Source: Colwellia demingiae
GTDB taxonomy: Bacteria; Pseudomonadota; Gammaproteobacteria; Enterobacterales; Alteromonadaceae
Assembly (NCBI RefSeq): GCF_007954275.1
Contig: NZ_VOLT01000010.1
Span: 124,001 to 188,000, forward strand
DNA length: 64,000 nucleotides
Direction of reading: 5' to 3'
Below, in pieces: positions 46,113-56,833 of the stretch (positions are counted from its first letter, which is position 1; each line of letters opens with the position of its first letter). The notes beneath the pieces were generated by a model, which saw only the letters and a program-made list of their open reading frames with translations, was not told the origin of the DNA and made no database searches. Both the position numbers and the translations under genes were made by a program.

Positions 46113-48371
46113 TTAATGTCGATTATCCTCCTTCAATTGCCATATTGTTAAATGGGGTTGAACTACCGTAAAGTGACGTGTATTAGTCTTAATGATTTGA
46201 GTAACCTCTTGCTCATCAACCAAGGTGAAATTATTAGATAATAAAGCGGTTAATGCTTCAAAACCGGTCAAGTTTTCACCATTAATTTTTTGTCCACCCA
46301 ACCATTTAGTTTTATCTGTGACTTCTTCAGTAAATTGATAATCTGAAATAATAACCAAGATACCTTGTGCATTAAGTCGCTGATGAACATGTGCTAAAAA
46401 TAACGCGGGGTCATAACTTTGCTCTAAAGTATTTTGTGCAATGATGACATCATAACCAGCAAATATATTTTTTAGATTACCAATATCTCCTTGACTAAAA
46501 TGAATGTTTTTTGATTGTTCTTGTAATTCGATAGGTAAGGTAAACTCATGAAAATCAGTTAGCTCTCCTTCACGAGGCATTACATATCGTATCGATTCGC
46601 CTTGTTGGAGCTTTACACCGTATTGAATATATCTAGCAGAAAAATCAACCGCATCGATCGAGGAATAATACTTAGCCAAGATAAAGCTTAAACCGCCAAC
46701 ATTACAGCCTAAATCTAGACATTTTAACATTGGTTTTACGTTATATTTATCGACTACTTTAACAATGGTGTTAGCCAGTCTATCTAAGTAATTACTCGCT
46801 AGGTGCTGTTCATTGACAGCTAAGTTCGGATCTTTTTTAGGTTGTTGTTTCGTATTTGGTAACGAAGCACTTAACGAGTTCAGCTGTTCGAAGTGATTAT
46901 GAAGTTGCCGGCATACTTGAGTATCGGTTTCATAGTGATTGTCAGCTAAATTCGGTACATTCTCATTTTTACTCACAACATACCTAAAGCCTGCATGTTG
47001 AAAAAAGTGCCGACGAAAAGCATAACGAGAATTTTGCATCGCCTCGTTACCTGTCGAGATCCAAGAGCCACCTTTAATTAGGTTGTGTTTACCATCAAAG
47101 GTGGGCGTAGAGAAATCATCATATAAAGGATGAACTGAGAAACCGTTGAAGCCATCAATGGCTGATTCTGTCCACTGCCATACATTACCGACAATGTCGT
47201 AAAAATCACCTTGGGAGAACATATTTATCGGGCAAGAAGAAGCAAAGTATTCACTGTTAATATTACCTGGTGCTTTTTGCCATGATAGTAAGTCACCTTC
47301 AACTTGCTCTCGTAAAGATAGCCATTCGCCTTCAGAAGGCAGTCTATAGAGACCTTGGTTGTCTTTATCGCTTAAACCATTATCACTTAAGGCTTTATCA
47401 TCTAAGCTATTTTTCCAATTACAGAAGGCTTTCGCTTCGAGGTAGTTTACTTCTACTGGCCAATCCAGCGGCAAAGGCATTTCATTTAATAAGTTTCGCT
47501 GCCAATATTCGCCCGATTGCTTTAACCAAAATCGTGGCATCGTTGCTTCGCTATATGCCAACCATTGTTGCCCTTCTTGGGTCCATAAAAAAGTATTTTG
47601 ATAACCACCTGACTCGACAAAGCCCAAAAACTCTTCATTAGAGACTAAATATTTTGCAGCGTGAAAATCATCTAAGGCTAATGTTGCACATCCGTATTCA
47701 TTGTCCCAACCAAAGCTATCATCTGATGTTGGCTTGCCAAACTTAATAACACTTCCCTCTACTGGCATTAATACATTATTTGGCGGGCTATCGGTTTGCA
47801 GGCAAGTAGGCCAACATTCATTCGGAGTTAATGAAGCTAATGGCAACATCCGCATAATCACTGAAGAGGTTTCAATGTGAATACGCTCATGTTCACAGCC
47901 CATTAAAATAATCCACGCTAATGAATTTTGCTTAATAGGTAATACTAGCGACATAGTGTCAATGATATGATCGACAACAGTAAAAACTTGTTGTCGGTAG
48001 ACTCTTACTTCATCAACTGCTGGCCAATCATAATGTGCACTATTAAGATCATCCCAGCTCATTTCATCTACACCAACGGCGCAGATTGCTTCTATTCGAG
48101 GGTTAATTCTCTCATCGATATATTTACCTAATATGAGCTTATTTATATAAAAGCAGGCTGTATGTCCAAAGTAAAAAATCAATGGATGTCTTAATCGCTC
48201 AGGTCTCTGATAGTAAGCCTCATCATTATTGACCAATGAGAACAAAGAATCATAACGTTGCCATGTTGCTTTAAAATAGCGTTTTAATTCAGCACGTTTT
48301 CCATTTACAGAGTCCCCCATTAACGTTGGTGACTTGGGCTCGCTTACTTCGTTGTATTTGTTAGTGTCCAT
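46113..48371 (-). CDS. ovoA: Ovothiol synthase OvoA: 5-histidylcysteine sulfoxide synthase with methyltransferase domain
   Basis: 752 residues, the full three-domain form. DinB-like helical domain (about 25-190) with iron ligands His70 (YFGHTACFY) and HERIHIE (161-167, HX3HXE). FGE-sulfatase-like domain (about 195-480) ending in GGSWISTGNEAMQNSRYAFRRHFFQHAGFRYV. C-terminal SAM methyltransferase (about 540-750) with LDLGCNVGGLSFILAK and DVIIAQNTLEQSYDP. It joins cysteine to C5 of histidine using oxygen, and the methyltransferase makes the N1-methyl product leading to ovothiol A, an antioxidant thiol. 10 bases after a GS-like ligase gene on the same strand; no ovoB-type lyase is adjacent. Confidence 0.93.
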   Translation of the reverse strand: MDTNKYNEVSEPKSPTLMGDSVNGKRAELKRYFKATWQRYDSLFSLVNNDEAYYQRPERLRHPLIFYFGHTACFYINKLILGKYIDERINPRIEAICAVGVDEMSWDDLNSAHYDWPAVDEVRVYRQQVFTVVDHIIDTMSLVLPIKQNSLAWIILMGCEHERIHIETSSVIMRMLPLASLTPNECWPTCLQTDSPPNNVLMPVEGSVIKFGKPTSDDSFGWDNEYGCATLALDDFHAAKYLVSNEEFLGFVESGGYQNTFLWTQEGQQWLAYSEATMPRFWLKQSGEYWQRNLLNEMPLPLDWPVEVNYLEAKAFCNWKNSLDDKALSDNGLSDKDNQGLYRLPSEGEWLSLREQVEGDLLSWQKAPGNINSEYFASSCPINMFSQGDFYDIVGNVWQWTESAIDGFNGFSVHPLYDDFSTPTFDGKHNLIKGGSWISTGNEAMQNSRYAFRRHFFQHAGFRYVVSKNENVPNLADNHYETDTQVCRQLHNHFEQLNSLSASLPNTKQQPKKDPNLAVNEQHLASNYLDRLANTIVKVVDKYNVKPMLKCLDLGCNVGGLSFILAKYYSSIDAVDFSARYIQYGVKLQQGESIRYVMPREGELTDFHEFTLPIELQEQSKNIHFSQGDIGNLKNIFAGYDVIIAQNTLEQSYDPALFLAHVHQRLNAQGILVIISDYQFTEEVTDKTKWLGGQKINGENLTGFEALTALLSNNFTLVDEQEVTQIIKTNTRHFTVVQPHLTIWQLKEDNRH

Positions 48372-48381
48372 GAAACGCCGC

Positions 48382-49533
48382 CTATAATGTGTAATTAAAA
48401 TTAACAGGTAATGCTATTTTATTAGTTTGATATTTAGCGAGAATTTGTTGCTTAATTGAGTCACCTAAATAAGCAGGTTGGTGATTGTCATCATTTATTA
48501 AACTCATGAACTGCTGCACCTTATTGATTCGTTCACTAAACCATGGACAGCGAGTAAATAGTTCAATAGCACCAATAGAATCTTTAGCGCCACCAGCCCC
48601 TTGTTGGTATTGGTTATATAGTGACTTGGGTAATTCGATGGTTTGTATTGAAGAAGATAAATCGGATAAGCAACTTTCTTGCAGATATACCTCGAGGGCA
48701 TCAACAACATTCATTAAAGAAAATAAGACATTAACATATGGATTATAAGCCGCACTTGAAGCTCCTAGTCTGTGTTCTATACGTGCTGTTTTTTGCCAAT
48801 TTTGCTCAGTAACTAGTATTTCATTATGTTGATCAAACAGTAACGTCTCTTCGCCCATTTGTTGATTATGCTTACCTAACTCTTTATACAGCGCAATACT
48901 ACCTTGATGTCCACCGGAAATATCACAAGGAGAACAAAGCTCTGCTGCCAAACCATAGGTTGATTTTAATTTTAAACGTTCGAAGGCTTCTTCTTCGGGC
49001 AAATATAAAAGACTACATTCCTTACTCGTTTGCAAAAAACATTGCTGTAAGTATTCGCCAAAACCATCATGTGAAATAATATTAACGCCGTGCTCATTGA
49101 TAACACTGACATTGATTTGAATGGCATTGGGTATATGAACAGCTCGAGTGTCTGTGGTAAAAATATCGCGAGAGCCTACCGCTAACTTTCCTTGATCACC
49201 TGACCAAACTACTGGTTGAATTAACGTTTCCGTAATGCCATGTTGAGCAAAGATTATGGGAAGGTGATTCATAGCTCGAACTAAGTTATCGGCTTCTTTT
49301 AGTGGAGACTGGCCATTAAATAAAGAGACATACTCCCATTGGTTTTTCCAATATTCATTAACGACTTCACCGTCGATATCCAACATAGATAAGCTATGGT
49401 TAATGGCTGTAAGGTCAATTTTGTTAATATTGTCAGGGATTTTATAGCAGCCTTCTAACTCAAAGTGAATTTGAGCTTTAAAGCCTAAGTGACTTAGGTA
49501 ATCTTGGAGCAAGACAAGTGCTTTTTTTAACAT
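48382..49533 (-). CDS. Glutamine-synthetase-like ATP-dependent ligase, co-transcribed with ovoA
   Basis: 383 residues. Although divergent, it follows the glutamine synthetase catalytic fold: FELEGCYKI (24-32, Glu25 and Glu27 where GS has its ExE metal ligands), GEVVNEYWKNQWEYVS (55-70, further Glu ligands), PLKEADNLVRAMNHLPIIFAQHGITETLIQPVV (77-109, like the helix before the metal loop), and the phosphate/substrate loop TARIEHRLGASSAAYNPYVNVLF (249-271) with Arg251, Glu253, Arg255 and the NPY of GS. It is about 80 residues shorter than GlnA, and the beta-grasp N-terminal domain seems reduced. Expected chemistry is ATP-driven amide or gamma-glutamyl bond formation. Position 10 bases ahead of ovoA suggests its substrate is in the ovothiol route; this is inference. 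Confidence 0.7.
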   Translation of the reverse strand: MLKKALVLLQDYLSHLGFKAQIHFELEGCYKIPDNINKIDLTAINHSLSMLDIDGEVVNEYWKNQWEYVSLFNGQSPLKEADNLVRAMNHLPIIFAQHGITETLIQPVVWSGDQGKLAVGSRDIFTTDTRAVHIPNAIQINVSVINEHGVNIISHDGFGEYLQQCFLQTSKECSLLYLPEEEAFERLKLKSTYGLAAELCSPCDISGGHQGSIALYKELGKHNQQMGEETLLFDQHNEILVTEQNWQKTARIEHRLGASSAAYNPYVNVLFSLMNVVDALEVYLQESCLSDLSSSIQTIELPKSLYNQYQQGAGGAKDSIGAIELFTRCPWFSERINKVQQFMSLINDDNHQPAYLGDSIKQQILAKYQTNKIALPVNFNYTL

Positions 49534-49890
49534 CCTATTTAGTTACCTTAAGTGGTTTAAATTATTCAGTTCACTTAAATTAACAGCTAACTTAATGTCT
49601 AACTTAACAGTTAAATATAGTGTCTATTCTCAACGCTACCTATCACTTATTATTTACGGTGACATAACCGATTAAGATCACATTTATCTTCACTTTATTT
49701 GCAATATAATCACTACATATTTGCTCAATATTTTTCATCTCATGCAAGTGTTAATATGTTCAAGCTTATAAAATAAACGTTAACTTTAAAAACATAGCAC
49801 AATGAATCACTTTAACCATAAATTCTTATAATTCAACGTGGCTATCGCTTAATTACAAATGTCGGTCCTCTATCAAGCAGTATTAGACAT
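49534..49890. other. Intergenic region upstream of the GS-like/ovoA operon
   Basis: No gene seen. It holds the promoter region of the ligase-ovoA operon near 49534-49700, with two direct copies of a TAACTTAA-type motif at about 49588 and 49602, and otherwise AT-rich DNA. No clear -10/-35 pair or known operator. Confidence 0.4.
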
Positions 49891-49923
49891 AAAAAAAGCT
49901 TACTATTTACAAGTAAGCTTTTT
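49891..49923 (-). terminator. Rho-independent terminator of the S10 peptidase gene
   Basis: AAAAAGCTTACT pairs perfectly with AGTAAGCTTTTT, 42 bases after the stop codon, flanked by A/T runs on both sides. Confidence 0.9.
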
Positions 49924-49964
49924 AATAAGCTGACTACTGTTACGTAATCATATAAATCATGTTT

Positions 49965-51509
49965 TTAGTACTTGGCTGCTTGACCTTTCGCCGGCAAGCT
50001 TCTCTTAATAAACTCACGAATGTCTTGGTTTGCATCTCGTAAGTCTTCATGACGTAAGTACATCATATGACCACTCTCATAACCTTTAAATGACAATCTA
50101 TCTTTCATTAAACCACTTGGATCTAATTGCCACATAGTATATTTAGCATCAAAATAGTTTGTCGCGCCATCAAAGTAACCCGATTGAATCATCACTTGTA
50201 AATAAGGGTTTTGTGCCATGGCAGAGCGAAGTCCTTCACCTGTTTTATTACCGGTACGATCCCACGGACGGACGTTGCCAAACATATTGTATTTAATATC
50301 AGTTTTATAATTTAATTCTTCACGTAAATAATAATTAATTGCTGGGGTAAAACTGTGTAACCATGAGCTTAATTCAGCATTATAATCTGGGCTAGAGCCG
50401 GCAACTTTTTTATCAATTCCCAAGTAGCGAGAATCTAAACGTCCAATGGTTTGCTTTCTATCACGTAATAATTCTTTCCAGAAAAATGAATTATCAACAT
50501 CTAAATTATTATTAATAACCGCTTCTACCGATAAACCGGCATATTTTGCAACTTGCTCTGCAATAACGTGCTTCTCTTGTGCGGTAATAAAGCCGCCTTT
50601 AGCTAAAGCAGGTAAATATTCACTTATAGTAAAGGTCTCAACTTCTGCAAGTAGTTCTGCTAAAGGCTTTTGTTGAAGTGATGGCGTTAGGGCTTTGTGA
50701 TACCAAGCGGCAGCAGTAAAGTAAGGTAGTCTATTTGCCGCTTTTACCGGCCCATCTCGTTTGATACCAATATCGGTTGGTGAAACCAAAATCACACCAT
50801 TAACATACATCCATTGGCGTTCTTGTAGTTCTTTCGCCAAACCTGCAACACGCGTAGTGCCATAGCTTTCACCAATTAAATATTTAGGTGAACGCCAGCG
50901 ATTGTTGCGACTTACAAAGGTATTAAGCCACTCGGCTAAATAGTTAATATCAGCATTAACGCCAAAGAACATTTTTTTCTGTTGCTCTTTACTTGGCATT
51001 TCTCCGTCTTTACCAGCCAACACACGCGAGTAACCGGTATTTACAGGGTTAACAAAAACAATATCCGCGACATCTAAAATTGAGTAGGGATTAGTCTTTA
51101 CGCCATAAGGCTGTAATGGATAACCTTCATCATCTACATTCAGCACTCTAGGGCCAGTATAAGCAACATGCATCCAGACAGAAGCAGAACCTGGCCCACC
51201 ATTAAAAGAAATCACCAATGGACGTTTAGCGCTATCTTTTACATCACTACGTTGATAGTAGGTATAAAACAAACTCGCGATTGGATTGCCTTCTTCATCC
51301 CAAACGGGTTGCGTTCCTGTAGTAGCGGTATATTTAAACTTCTGTCCATTGACCTTAGTACTGTGCTTTGTGATGTTTTTGTCATCGATAGCCAGTTTAC
51401 GTTCATGCATTTTTTGCTGTTGCTCAGGCTCTTTAGCAGCTAAAACAGGGCTGGATGATAAGCTGAACATCACCATAACAGGAACTAAAAAGTTTAAGCC
51501 TTTCTGCAT
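49965..51509 (-). CDS. Exported S10 family serine carboxypeptidase
   Basis: 514 residues with signal peptide MQKGLNFLVPVMVMFSLSSSPVLAA. Alpha/beta hydrolase of family S10: oxyanion region VISFNGGPGSASVWMH, nucleophile GESYGTTR, Asp in MIQSGYFDGATNYFD and His in FKGYESGHMMYL. Such enzymes release C-terminal residues from peptides, at low pH in eukaryotes; in marine bacteria they probably work in the periplasm in peptide scavenging. Terminator follows; an R3 element lies upstream of its start region. Confidence 0.92.
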   Translation of the reverse strand: MQKGLNFLVPVMVMFSLSSSPVLAAKEPEQQQKMHERKLAIDDKNITKHSTKVNGQKFKYTATTGTQPVWDEEGNPIASLFYTYYQRSDVKDSAKRPLVISFNGGPGSASVWMHVAYTGPRVLNVDDEGYPLQPYGVKTNPYSILDVADIVFVNPVNTGYSRVLAGKDGEMPSKEQQKKMFFGVNADINYLAEWLNTFVSRNNRWRSPKYLIGESYGTTRVAGLAKELQERQWMYVNGVILVSPTDIGIKRDGPVKAANRLPYFTAAAWYHKALTPSLQQKPLAELLAEVETFTISEYLPALAKGGFITAQEKHVIAEQVAKYAGLSVEAVINNNLDVDNSFFWKELLRDRKQTIGRLDSRYLGIDKKVAGSSPDYNAELSSWLHSFTPAINYYLREELNYKTDIKYNMFGNVRPWDRTGNKTGEGLRSAMAQNPYLQVMIQSGYFDGATNYFDAKYTMWQLDPSGLMKDRLSFKGYESGHMMYLRHEDLRDANQDIREFIKRSLPAKGQAAKY

Positions 51510-51668
51510 ATTTTGGAATATTTGAGCGGTTGAAGCAGAGATAATGAAATCCTCATCAGATTAAGTGTGCTGAAATTAACATTAGTTAATTAGGGAAGCG
51601 CAAAGTAACAGCTAGTATCGATGGGATAAAACTATTTTCGGTAAAGCGAAGATAAAATAGGATGAATA

Positions 51669-51827
51669 ATACCAATTCCATTAAGTTTATGATCTTGTTG
51701 TGTATAGAAAAAATAAATCAGGGCAAGGCATTCGATTGAGAAATAACTGGCTATTGGGATTGAGAGCAACGCCGCCATGGAGTATTTTAACCAGCACAAG
51801 TGGGTAATAATTTAATGGGATCGGTAT
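51669..51827. mobile_element. MITE-like element, family R3
   Basis: 159 bp with terminal inverted repeats ATACCAATTCCATTAA at the left and TTAATGGGATCGGTAT at the right (14 of 16 pairs). Sequence between is unrelated to R1 and R2 and non-coding, e.g. GCAAGGCATTCGATTGAG and GAGCAACGCCGCCATGG. Only one copy is in this window. It lies in the gap 51510-51895 between the peptidase start and the norB terminator. Confidence 0.65.
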
Positions 51828-51842
51828 GATATAAATGCAAAA

Positions 51843-51871
51843 AAAAAGCCGTGACACTGTCACGGCTTTTT
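51843..51871 (-). terminator. Rho-independent terminator of norCB
   Basis: AAAAAGCCGTGAC - ACT - GTCACGGCTTTTT, a perfect 13-bp stem 25 bases past the norB stop codon. Confidence 0.93.
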
Positions 51872-51895
51872 ATCAGTCAACCAAACATATTTACA

Positions 51896-53290
<1,395 letters not shown>

Positions 53291-53737
53291 CTACCCCTCA
53301 ATGTTTGGTGGCCAGTTATTGGCGTCTAGCTTTGATGTCCATATAAGGAACTCAGCTAAATCATCAATTTCTTGGTCATTTAAGTGGAAGTTAGGCATTT
53401 GACGACGACCTGGAATGTTTAATGGCTGAGCATTCATCCAACCATTTAAGAAAGCTTTAAAAGCTACTTCATTACCACCGCCGCGACGGTCATATACGTT
53501 CATTAGTTCTGGAGCAAAATATGCGCCTTCACCAATAAGTGTATGACAACCAATACAGTTGTTTTTTTCCCATAAGTGTTTACCGCGTTCAACCGCTTCG
53601 GTAATATTTTCTCGATTATCCCGTTTGGGCATCTCTTTTACTGTGTGAAAAGTCAAAGCTAAGAATATTAAGAAGAAGAATATACTTCCTCCGTAATAAA
53701 TATTCCTTGCCATGCCTTTAGTAAAGCTCTCTGACAT
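53291..53737 (-). CDS. norC: Nitric oxide reductase cytochrome c subunit
   Basis: 148 residues. N-terminal membrane anchor (about 12-31), single haem site NCIGCHTLIGEGAYFAPEL (Cys61, Cys64, His65) and distal Met in GRRQMPNFHLNDQEI. Passes electrons to NorB. First gene of norCB, with a perfect FNR-type box centred about 87 bases upstream of the start codon. Confidence 0.95.
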   Translation of the reverse strand: MSESFTKGMARNIYYGGSIFFFLIFLALTFHTVKEMPKRDNRENITEAVERGKHLWEKNNCIGCHTLIGEGAYFAPELMNVYDRRGGGNEVAFKAFLNGWMNAQPLNIPGRRQMPNFHLNDQEIDDLAEFLIWTSKLDANNWPPNIEG

Positions 53738-53789
53738 GGTGTTTCCTTAATGAAATAGTTCATGCGTAAGTTTTTTATAAAGCAAATAG

Positions 53790-53831
53790 ATAATAACGAG
53801 GAAGTTTAGTCAGCGACTTGATGGAAATCAA
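53790..53831 (-). promoter_or_regulatory. Class-II FNR/Dnr-type promoter of norCB
   Basis: TTGAT-GGAA-ATCAA (53818-53831) is a perfect consensus box centred at 53824.5. TATTAT at 53790-53795 (five of six -10 matches) puts the start near 53783, so the box centre is at -41.5, the exact position for class-II activation. No separate -35 is needed in that design. Confidence 0.82.
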
Positions 53832-53924
53832 GTTTTCAAGGGGTTGTAATAAATAGTTACATAATTAGATGCAATTTTGCGCTATATCAAAAAACCTGCC
53901 TTTATTATTAACTTATTTCACTAC

Positions 53925-53964
53925 AAAAAAGGGCTATAACCTCAGTTAAATTAAGGTTATAGCC
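53925..53964 (-). terminator. Rho-independent terminator of the cupredoxin gene
   Basis: GGCTATAACCT and AGGTTATAGCC pair over an 11-base loop; on the minus strand the stem runs into CTTTTTT. It isolates the cupredoxin from norCB downstream. Confidence 0.88.
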
Positions 53965-54001
53965 ACTAATAGCAAGATTTATATCAACAAAACATTTAAG
54001 G

Positions 54002-54340
54002 TTATTGCTGCAACTTTTTAACGATCACCTTACCTTTCATCTTAGGATGAGGACCACATTCATAAGCAAAAGTACCTGACTGATCAAATTTACGCTGGTA
54101 GCTTTCATCAGGAAAAAAGTAATCCGGCTCTTCTTCACCAGAGCCTTTAAACCAAACATTGTGGTATTGACGTTTTTCAATGTTTTTCCAAATCACTCTA
54201 TCGCCAGCTTCAATGGTTACTTCGCTGGGAATAAACTGCTTTTTATATATTTCAACAATGACATCTTTAGCTTGTACTTGGCTTGTACCTATAAACAGAC
54301 TCATCGTCATAAAGAGCCATACTCTTTTATCTATCATCAT
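54002..54340 (-). CDS. Periplasmic cupredoxin (plastocyanin/azurin-like)
   Basis: 112 residues; signal peptide up to VQA (about residue 24). Type I copper ligands are visible: His60 in YHNVWF, and Cys95, His98, Met101 in YECGPHPKMKG. Mature size near 88 residues fits small blue copper electron carriers. It may give electrons to NorC or another reductase; the next gene downstream is norC but a terminator and promoter stand between. Two ATG codons lead the frame; AAGGATG gives the second the better spacing. An R2 element lies upstream. Confidence 0.88.
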   Translation of the reverse strand: MMIDKRVWLFMTMSLFIGTSQVQAKDVIVEIYKKQFIPSEVTIEAGDRVIWKNIEKRQYHNVWFKGSGEEEPDYFFPDESYQRKFDQSGTFAYECGPHPKMKGKVIVKKLQQ

Positions 54341-54428
54341 TCATCCTTATTTAATGCATATTTAACCTAAGGGTACAGTGTTTTAATTCATACCCATTTA
54401 TTCTAGATCACTCTTCATATGTTTCATA

Positions 54429-54695
54429 TATACCCGTTCCACTTGAAGATGCTTGATTCAGCTGGAATTAGAAACGCCTTTAGGCGAGGCATTGATTGAA
54501 GAGAATAGTTGTTCTATTGTCGAAATCAATAACGCAGCATAAAGCGTTTCTAAACCAGCCCCTTGGGGAAGGCTGAGCAAATCATACTCTGCGTTACCTT
54601 TCTTTTTAAGGGAATGACCCTTAATAAAATAATGCGCCTTGATTATGAGTCGCTCAGACTTCCTGAAACGAACATCTTCAAGTGAAGCGGGTATG
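54429..54695. mobile_element. MITE-like element, family R2, best-preserved copy
   Basis: 267 bp. Terminal repeats TATACCCGTTCCACTTGAAG and, complementary, CTTCAAGTGAAGCGGGTAT are the best matched of the R2 copies. Shares nearly the whole body with 19384-19648. Contains ATTGATTGAAGAGAATAGTT at 54491 onward, whose reverse complement is found inside R1 elements. Non-coding. Fills 54341-54765 with flanking AT-rich DNA. Confidence 0.78.
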
Positions 54696-54765
54696 ATTGC
54701 ATAAACTTACACTTTTTATACAGCTATCTTCTTGCTATATACTGTTAACAAGATAAGCTACTAAC

Positions 54766-56217
54766 ATGCTGAATATTCCTTCCAAAATCTCGATAATCAT
54801 ACTACTTTCACTCGCACTAAGTGCTTGTGCAGGCACTTCATTTAGTGATTTATTTAGTAACTATAATAAACAGATGCAAGGGGCAAAGAATGCCCAGCAA
54901 CAAGGTAACTTCGAACAAGCAGTATCATTGCTACCAGAGCGTAGTGAAAGCAATGGCAGTTATGGTTTAAGTTTATTAGAAAAAGCCCGTTTAGAGTTTC
55001 TCGCCAATAATCACACACAAAGTCAGCAAGACTTTGCCCTAGTATACCGACAGGTTCAACAAGCAGAGCAAGCAGCTAAAATTCAACTAAGCCGCGGCAT
55101 AGAAAACATTCAGGCCGTCGTTAGTAACGACAACGCAACCCGATATGACATTCACTACTATGAACAAAGTATGCTGCATTGTTACCAAGCCCTTAATTAC
55201 TTAAACCAAAACGATCTCTCTGGTGCCTTGGTTGAAATACGACGCGCGAATTTAGTACAACAAAAAGCCTTACAAGCCAATCAAAAAGCACTTTATGATA
55301 GCCAAGAAGAAATGACAAACAAAGGTGTTAGTTCTGAAAGCTTAGCAAGTAAATACCCATCAATGAGTACCGCTATTGGCAAAGTAAAAAATGGTTTTCA
55401 AAATGCCTATACCTTTTACTTATCAGGCGTACTTTATGAAGCCGCAGGACAAGCCAACGATGCTTATATAGACTATAAAAAAGCATTAGAAATTTACCCT
55501 CACAACGTAACAGTGCAAAAAGATGTATGGCGCTTGGCTACAAAGCTTGGCATGACTAATGACATTCAATTATTCGGTAACCGTTTTTCTAGCGATATTA
55601 CCCAAGGCAATAACCAAGGTATTGATCATCGACAAAGTTTGACTAAAAGTGGCCAGCTTGTCGTTCTTGTTGAACAAGGCATTATCCCGAGTAAGCAGGA
55701 AGTATCCATCCACCTACCCATTTTCACTAGCCATAACGATATGCGTTTTTACAGTTTAGCCTTACCTAGTTATCAAAATCGCTTGCGCCAATACTCAGGG
55801 CTCTCATTAAACTATCAAGGCAATACCTATCAATCTCAAGAAATCGTCCGCTTACAATCTCTTGCCGCTAAGCAATTACAAGATGAAATGCCAGCGATTG
55901 TCACCAGACAAGTTGTGCGTCTTTTTGCTAAGGAAGAACTTAGACAACAAATGAGCCGCAAAGGTGGTGATGTAGGTAACATTTTAGCCGGACTTTACAA
56001 TATAGCGTCTGAAAAAGCAGATACTCGAAGTTGGAGTACGCTACCCGATAGCATTCATATACTACGACTAGACTTAGCACTTGGCCAACAAGAAGTAGAA
56101 TTGACCATTAACGGTAACAGCCGCACCATCACGGTTGAAATTAATGAAGACAGGCAAACCTTAGTAAAATTAACCTCAATCGGAAGTTATACTAATTATC
56201 AGAGTATCAATCTTTAA
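54766..56217 (+). CDS. COG3014-like TPR lipoprotein
   Basis: 483 residues. Lipobox LSAC (signal to Cys21) in SIIILLSLALSACAGT. The mature part has helical TPR-like repeats (about 35-260: QQGNFEQAVSLLPE, YGLSLLEKARLEFL, SGVLYEAAGQANDAYIDYKKALEIYP), then a beta-rich C-terminal half with PGNRFSS-type and VEINEDRQTLVKLTS strands. This matches the COG3014 family, encoded beside YcfL and LpoB in many gammaproteobacteria. First gene of a four-gene envelope cluster. Probably outer-membrane lipoprotein; function unknown. Confidence 0.82.
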   Translation: MLNIPSKISIIILLSLALSACAGTSFSDLFSNYNKQMQGAKNAQQQGNFEQAVSLLPERSESNGSYGLSLLEKARLEFLANNHTQSQQDFALVYRQVQQAEQAAKIQLSRGIENIQAVVSNDNATRYDIHYYEQSMLHCYQALNYLNQNDLSGALVEIRRANLVQQKALQANQKALYDSQEEMTNKGVSSESLASKYPSMSTAIGKVKNGFQNAYTFYLSGVLYEAAGQANDAYIDYKKALEIYPHNVTVQKDVWRLATKLGMTNDIQLFGNRFSSDITQGNNQGIDHRQSLTKSGQLVVLVEQGIIPSKQEVSIHLPIFTSHNDMRFYSLALPSYQNRLRQYSGLSLNYQGNTYQSQEIVRLQSLAAKQLQDEMPAIVTRQVVRLFAKEELRQQMSRKGGDVGNILAGLYNIASEKADTRSWSTLPDSIHILRLDLALGQQEVELTINGNSRTITVEINEDRQTLVKLTSIGSYTNYQSINL

Positions 56218-56292
56218 ATTAAAGTATCACAGTGAAATACACCTAAAATATAAGTTAAGCATAGCGCCCTGTTAAACATGGAGTACTAAATA

Positions 56293-56766
56293 ATGAAAAA
56301 AGTTAAAATAATGACATCGACTACAACAAAACGTTCCGCGCTGTTAATTGCAGCGTTGACAGCAACGTTACTGATCAGTGGTTGTAAAAATGTCCCACCG
56401 GTTACCTCTGGTATGGGCAGTGACCAAATAGCCCCAGGGCAAAAATTCAGTAAGCATTTACAGGTGCATAACCCAGAGTTAGGTAAGAAGCTTCATATAA
56501 GTGACATCAGATCTCGAACAAGTAATGAGTTGCTTGAAATTAATTTATCACTCACCAGCACTTATGAAAAAACACTCAAACTGCAGTATCAATTTACTTG
56601 GTTTGATAAAGATGGCTTTGTGATTGAAGCGGGTAAAAGCCCTTGGCAACCGCTTGATTTACATGGCATGCAAACTGCGACAGTCCCCGGGCTAGCGCCA
56701 ACGACCCAAGTAGCATCTTTTAGTCTCTATGTACGTGAAGTACCAGAAAAGTTTTTTAAATTTTAG
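56293..56766 (+). CDS. ycfL: YcfL family lipoprotein
   Basis: 157 residues, lipobox LISGC near residue 31. DUF1425 pattern: LQVHNPELGKKLHISDIRSRTSNELLEINLSLTSTYEKTLKLQYQFTWFDKDGFVI, ending in LYVREVPEKF. Encoded just before lpoB in enterobacteria too, so its likely role lies with peptidoglycan synthesis control, though unproved. Confidence 0.85.
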   Translation: MKKVKIMTSTTTKRSALLIAALTATLLISGCKNVPPVTSGMGSDQIAPGQKFSKHLQVHNPELGKKLHISDIRSRTSNELLEINLSLTSTYEKTLKLQYQFTWFDKDGFVIEAGKSPWQPLDLHGMQTATVPGLAPTTQVASFSLYVREVPEKFFKF

Positions 56767-56833
56767 TACTCAAACGATAATACTCAACCAAAAAACACAT
56801 TTACTTTATTGAAATTAGTTAAAGGAAAACCAA

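Noticed and set aside
48382-49533. The ligase gene considered as glnA (glutamine synthetase), since glnA often neighbours typA
   Set aside because: About 80 residues too short, GS adenylylation and NKR-type motifs are not seen, and it is linked to ovoA rather than ntrBC.
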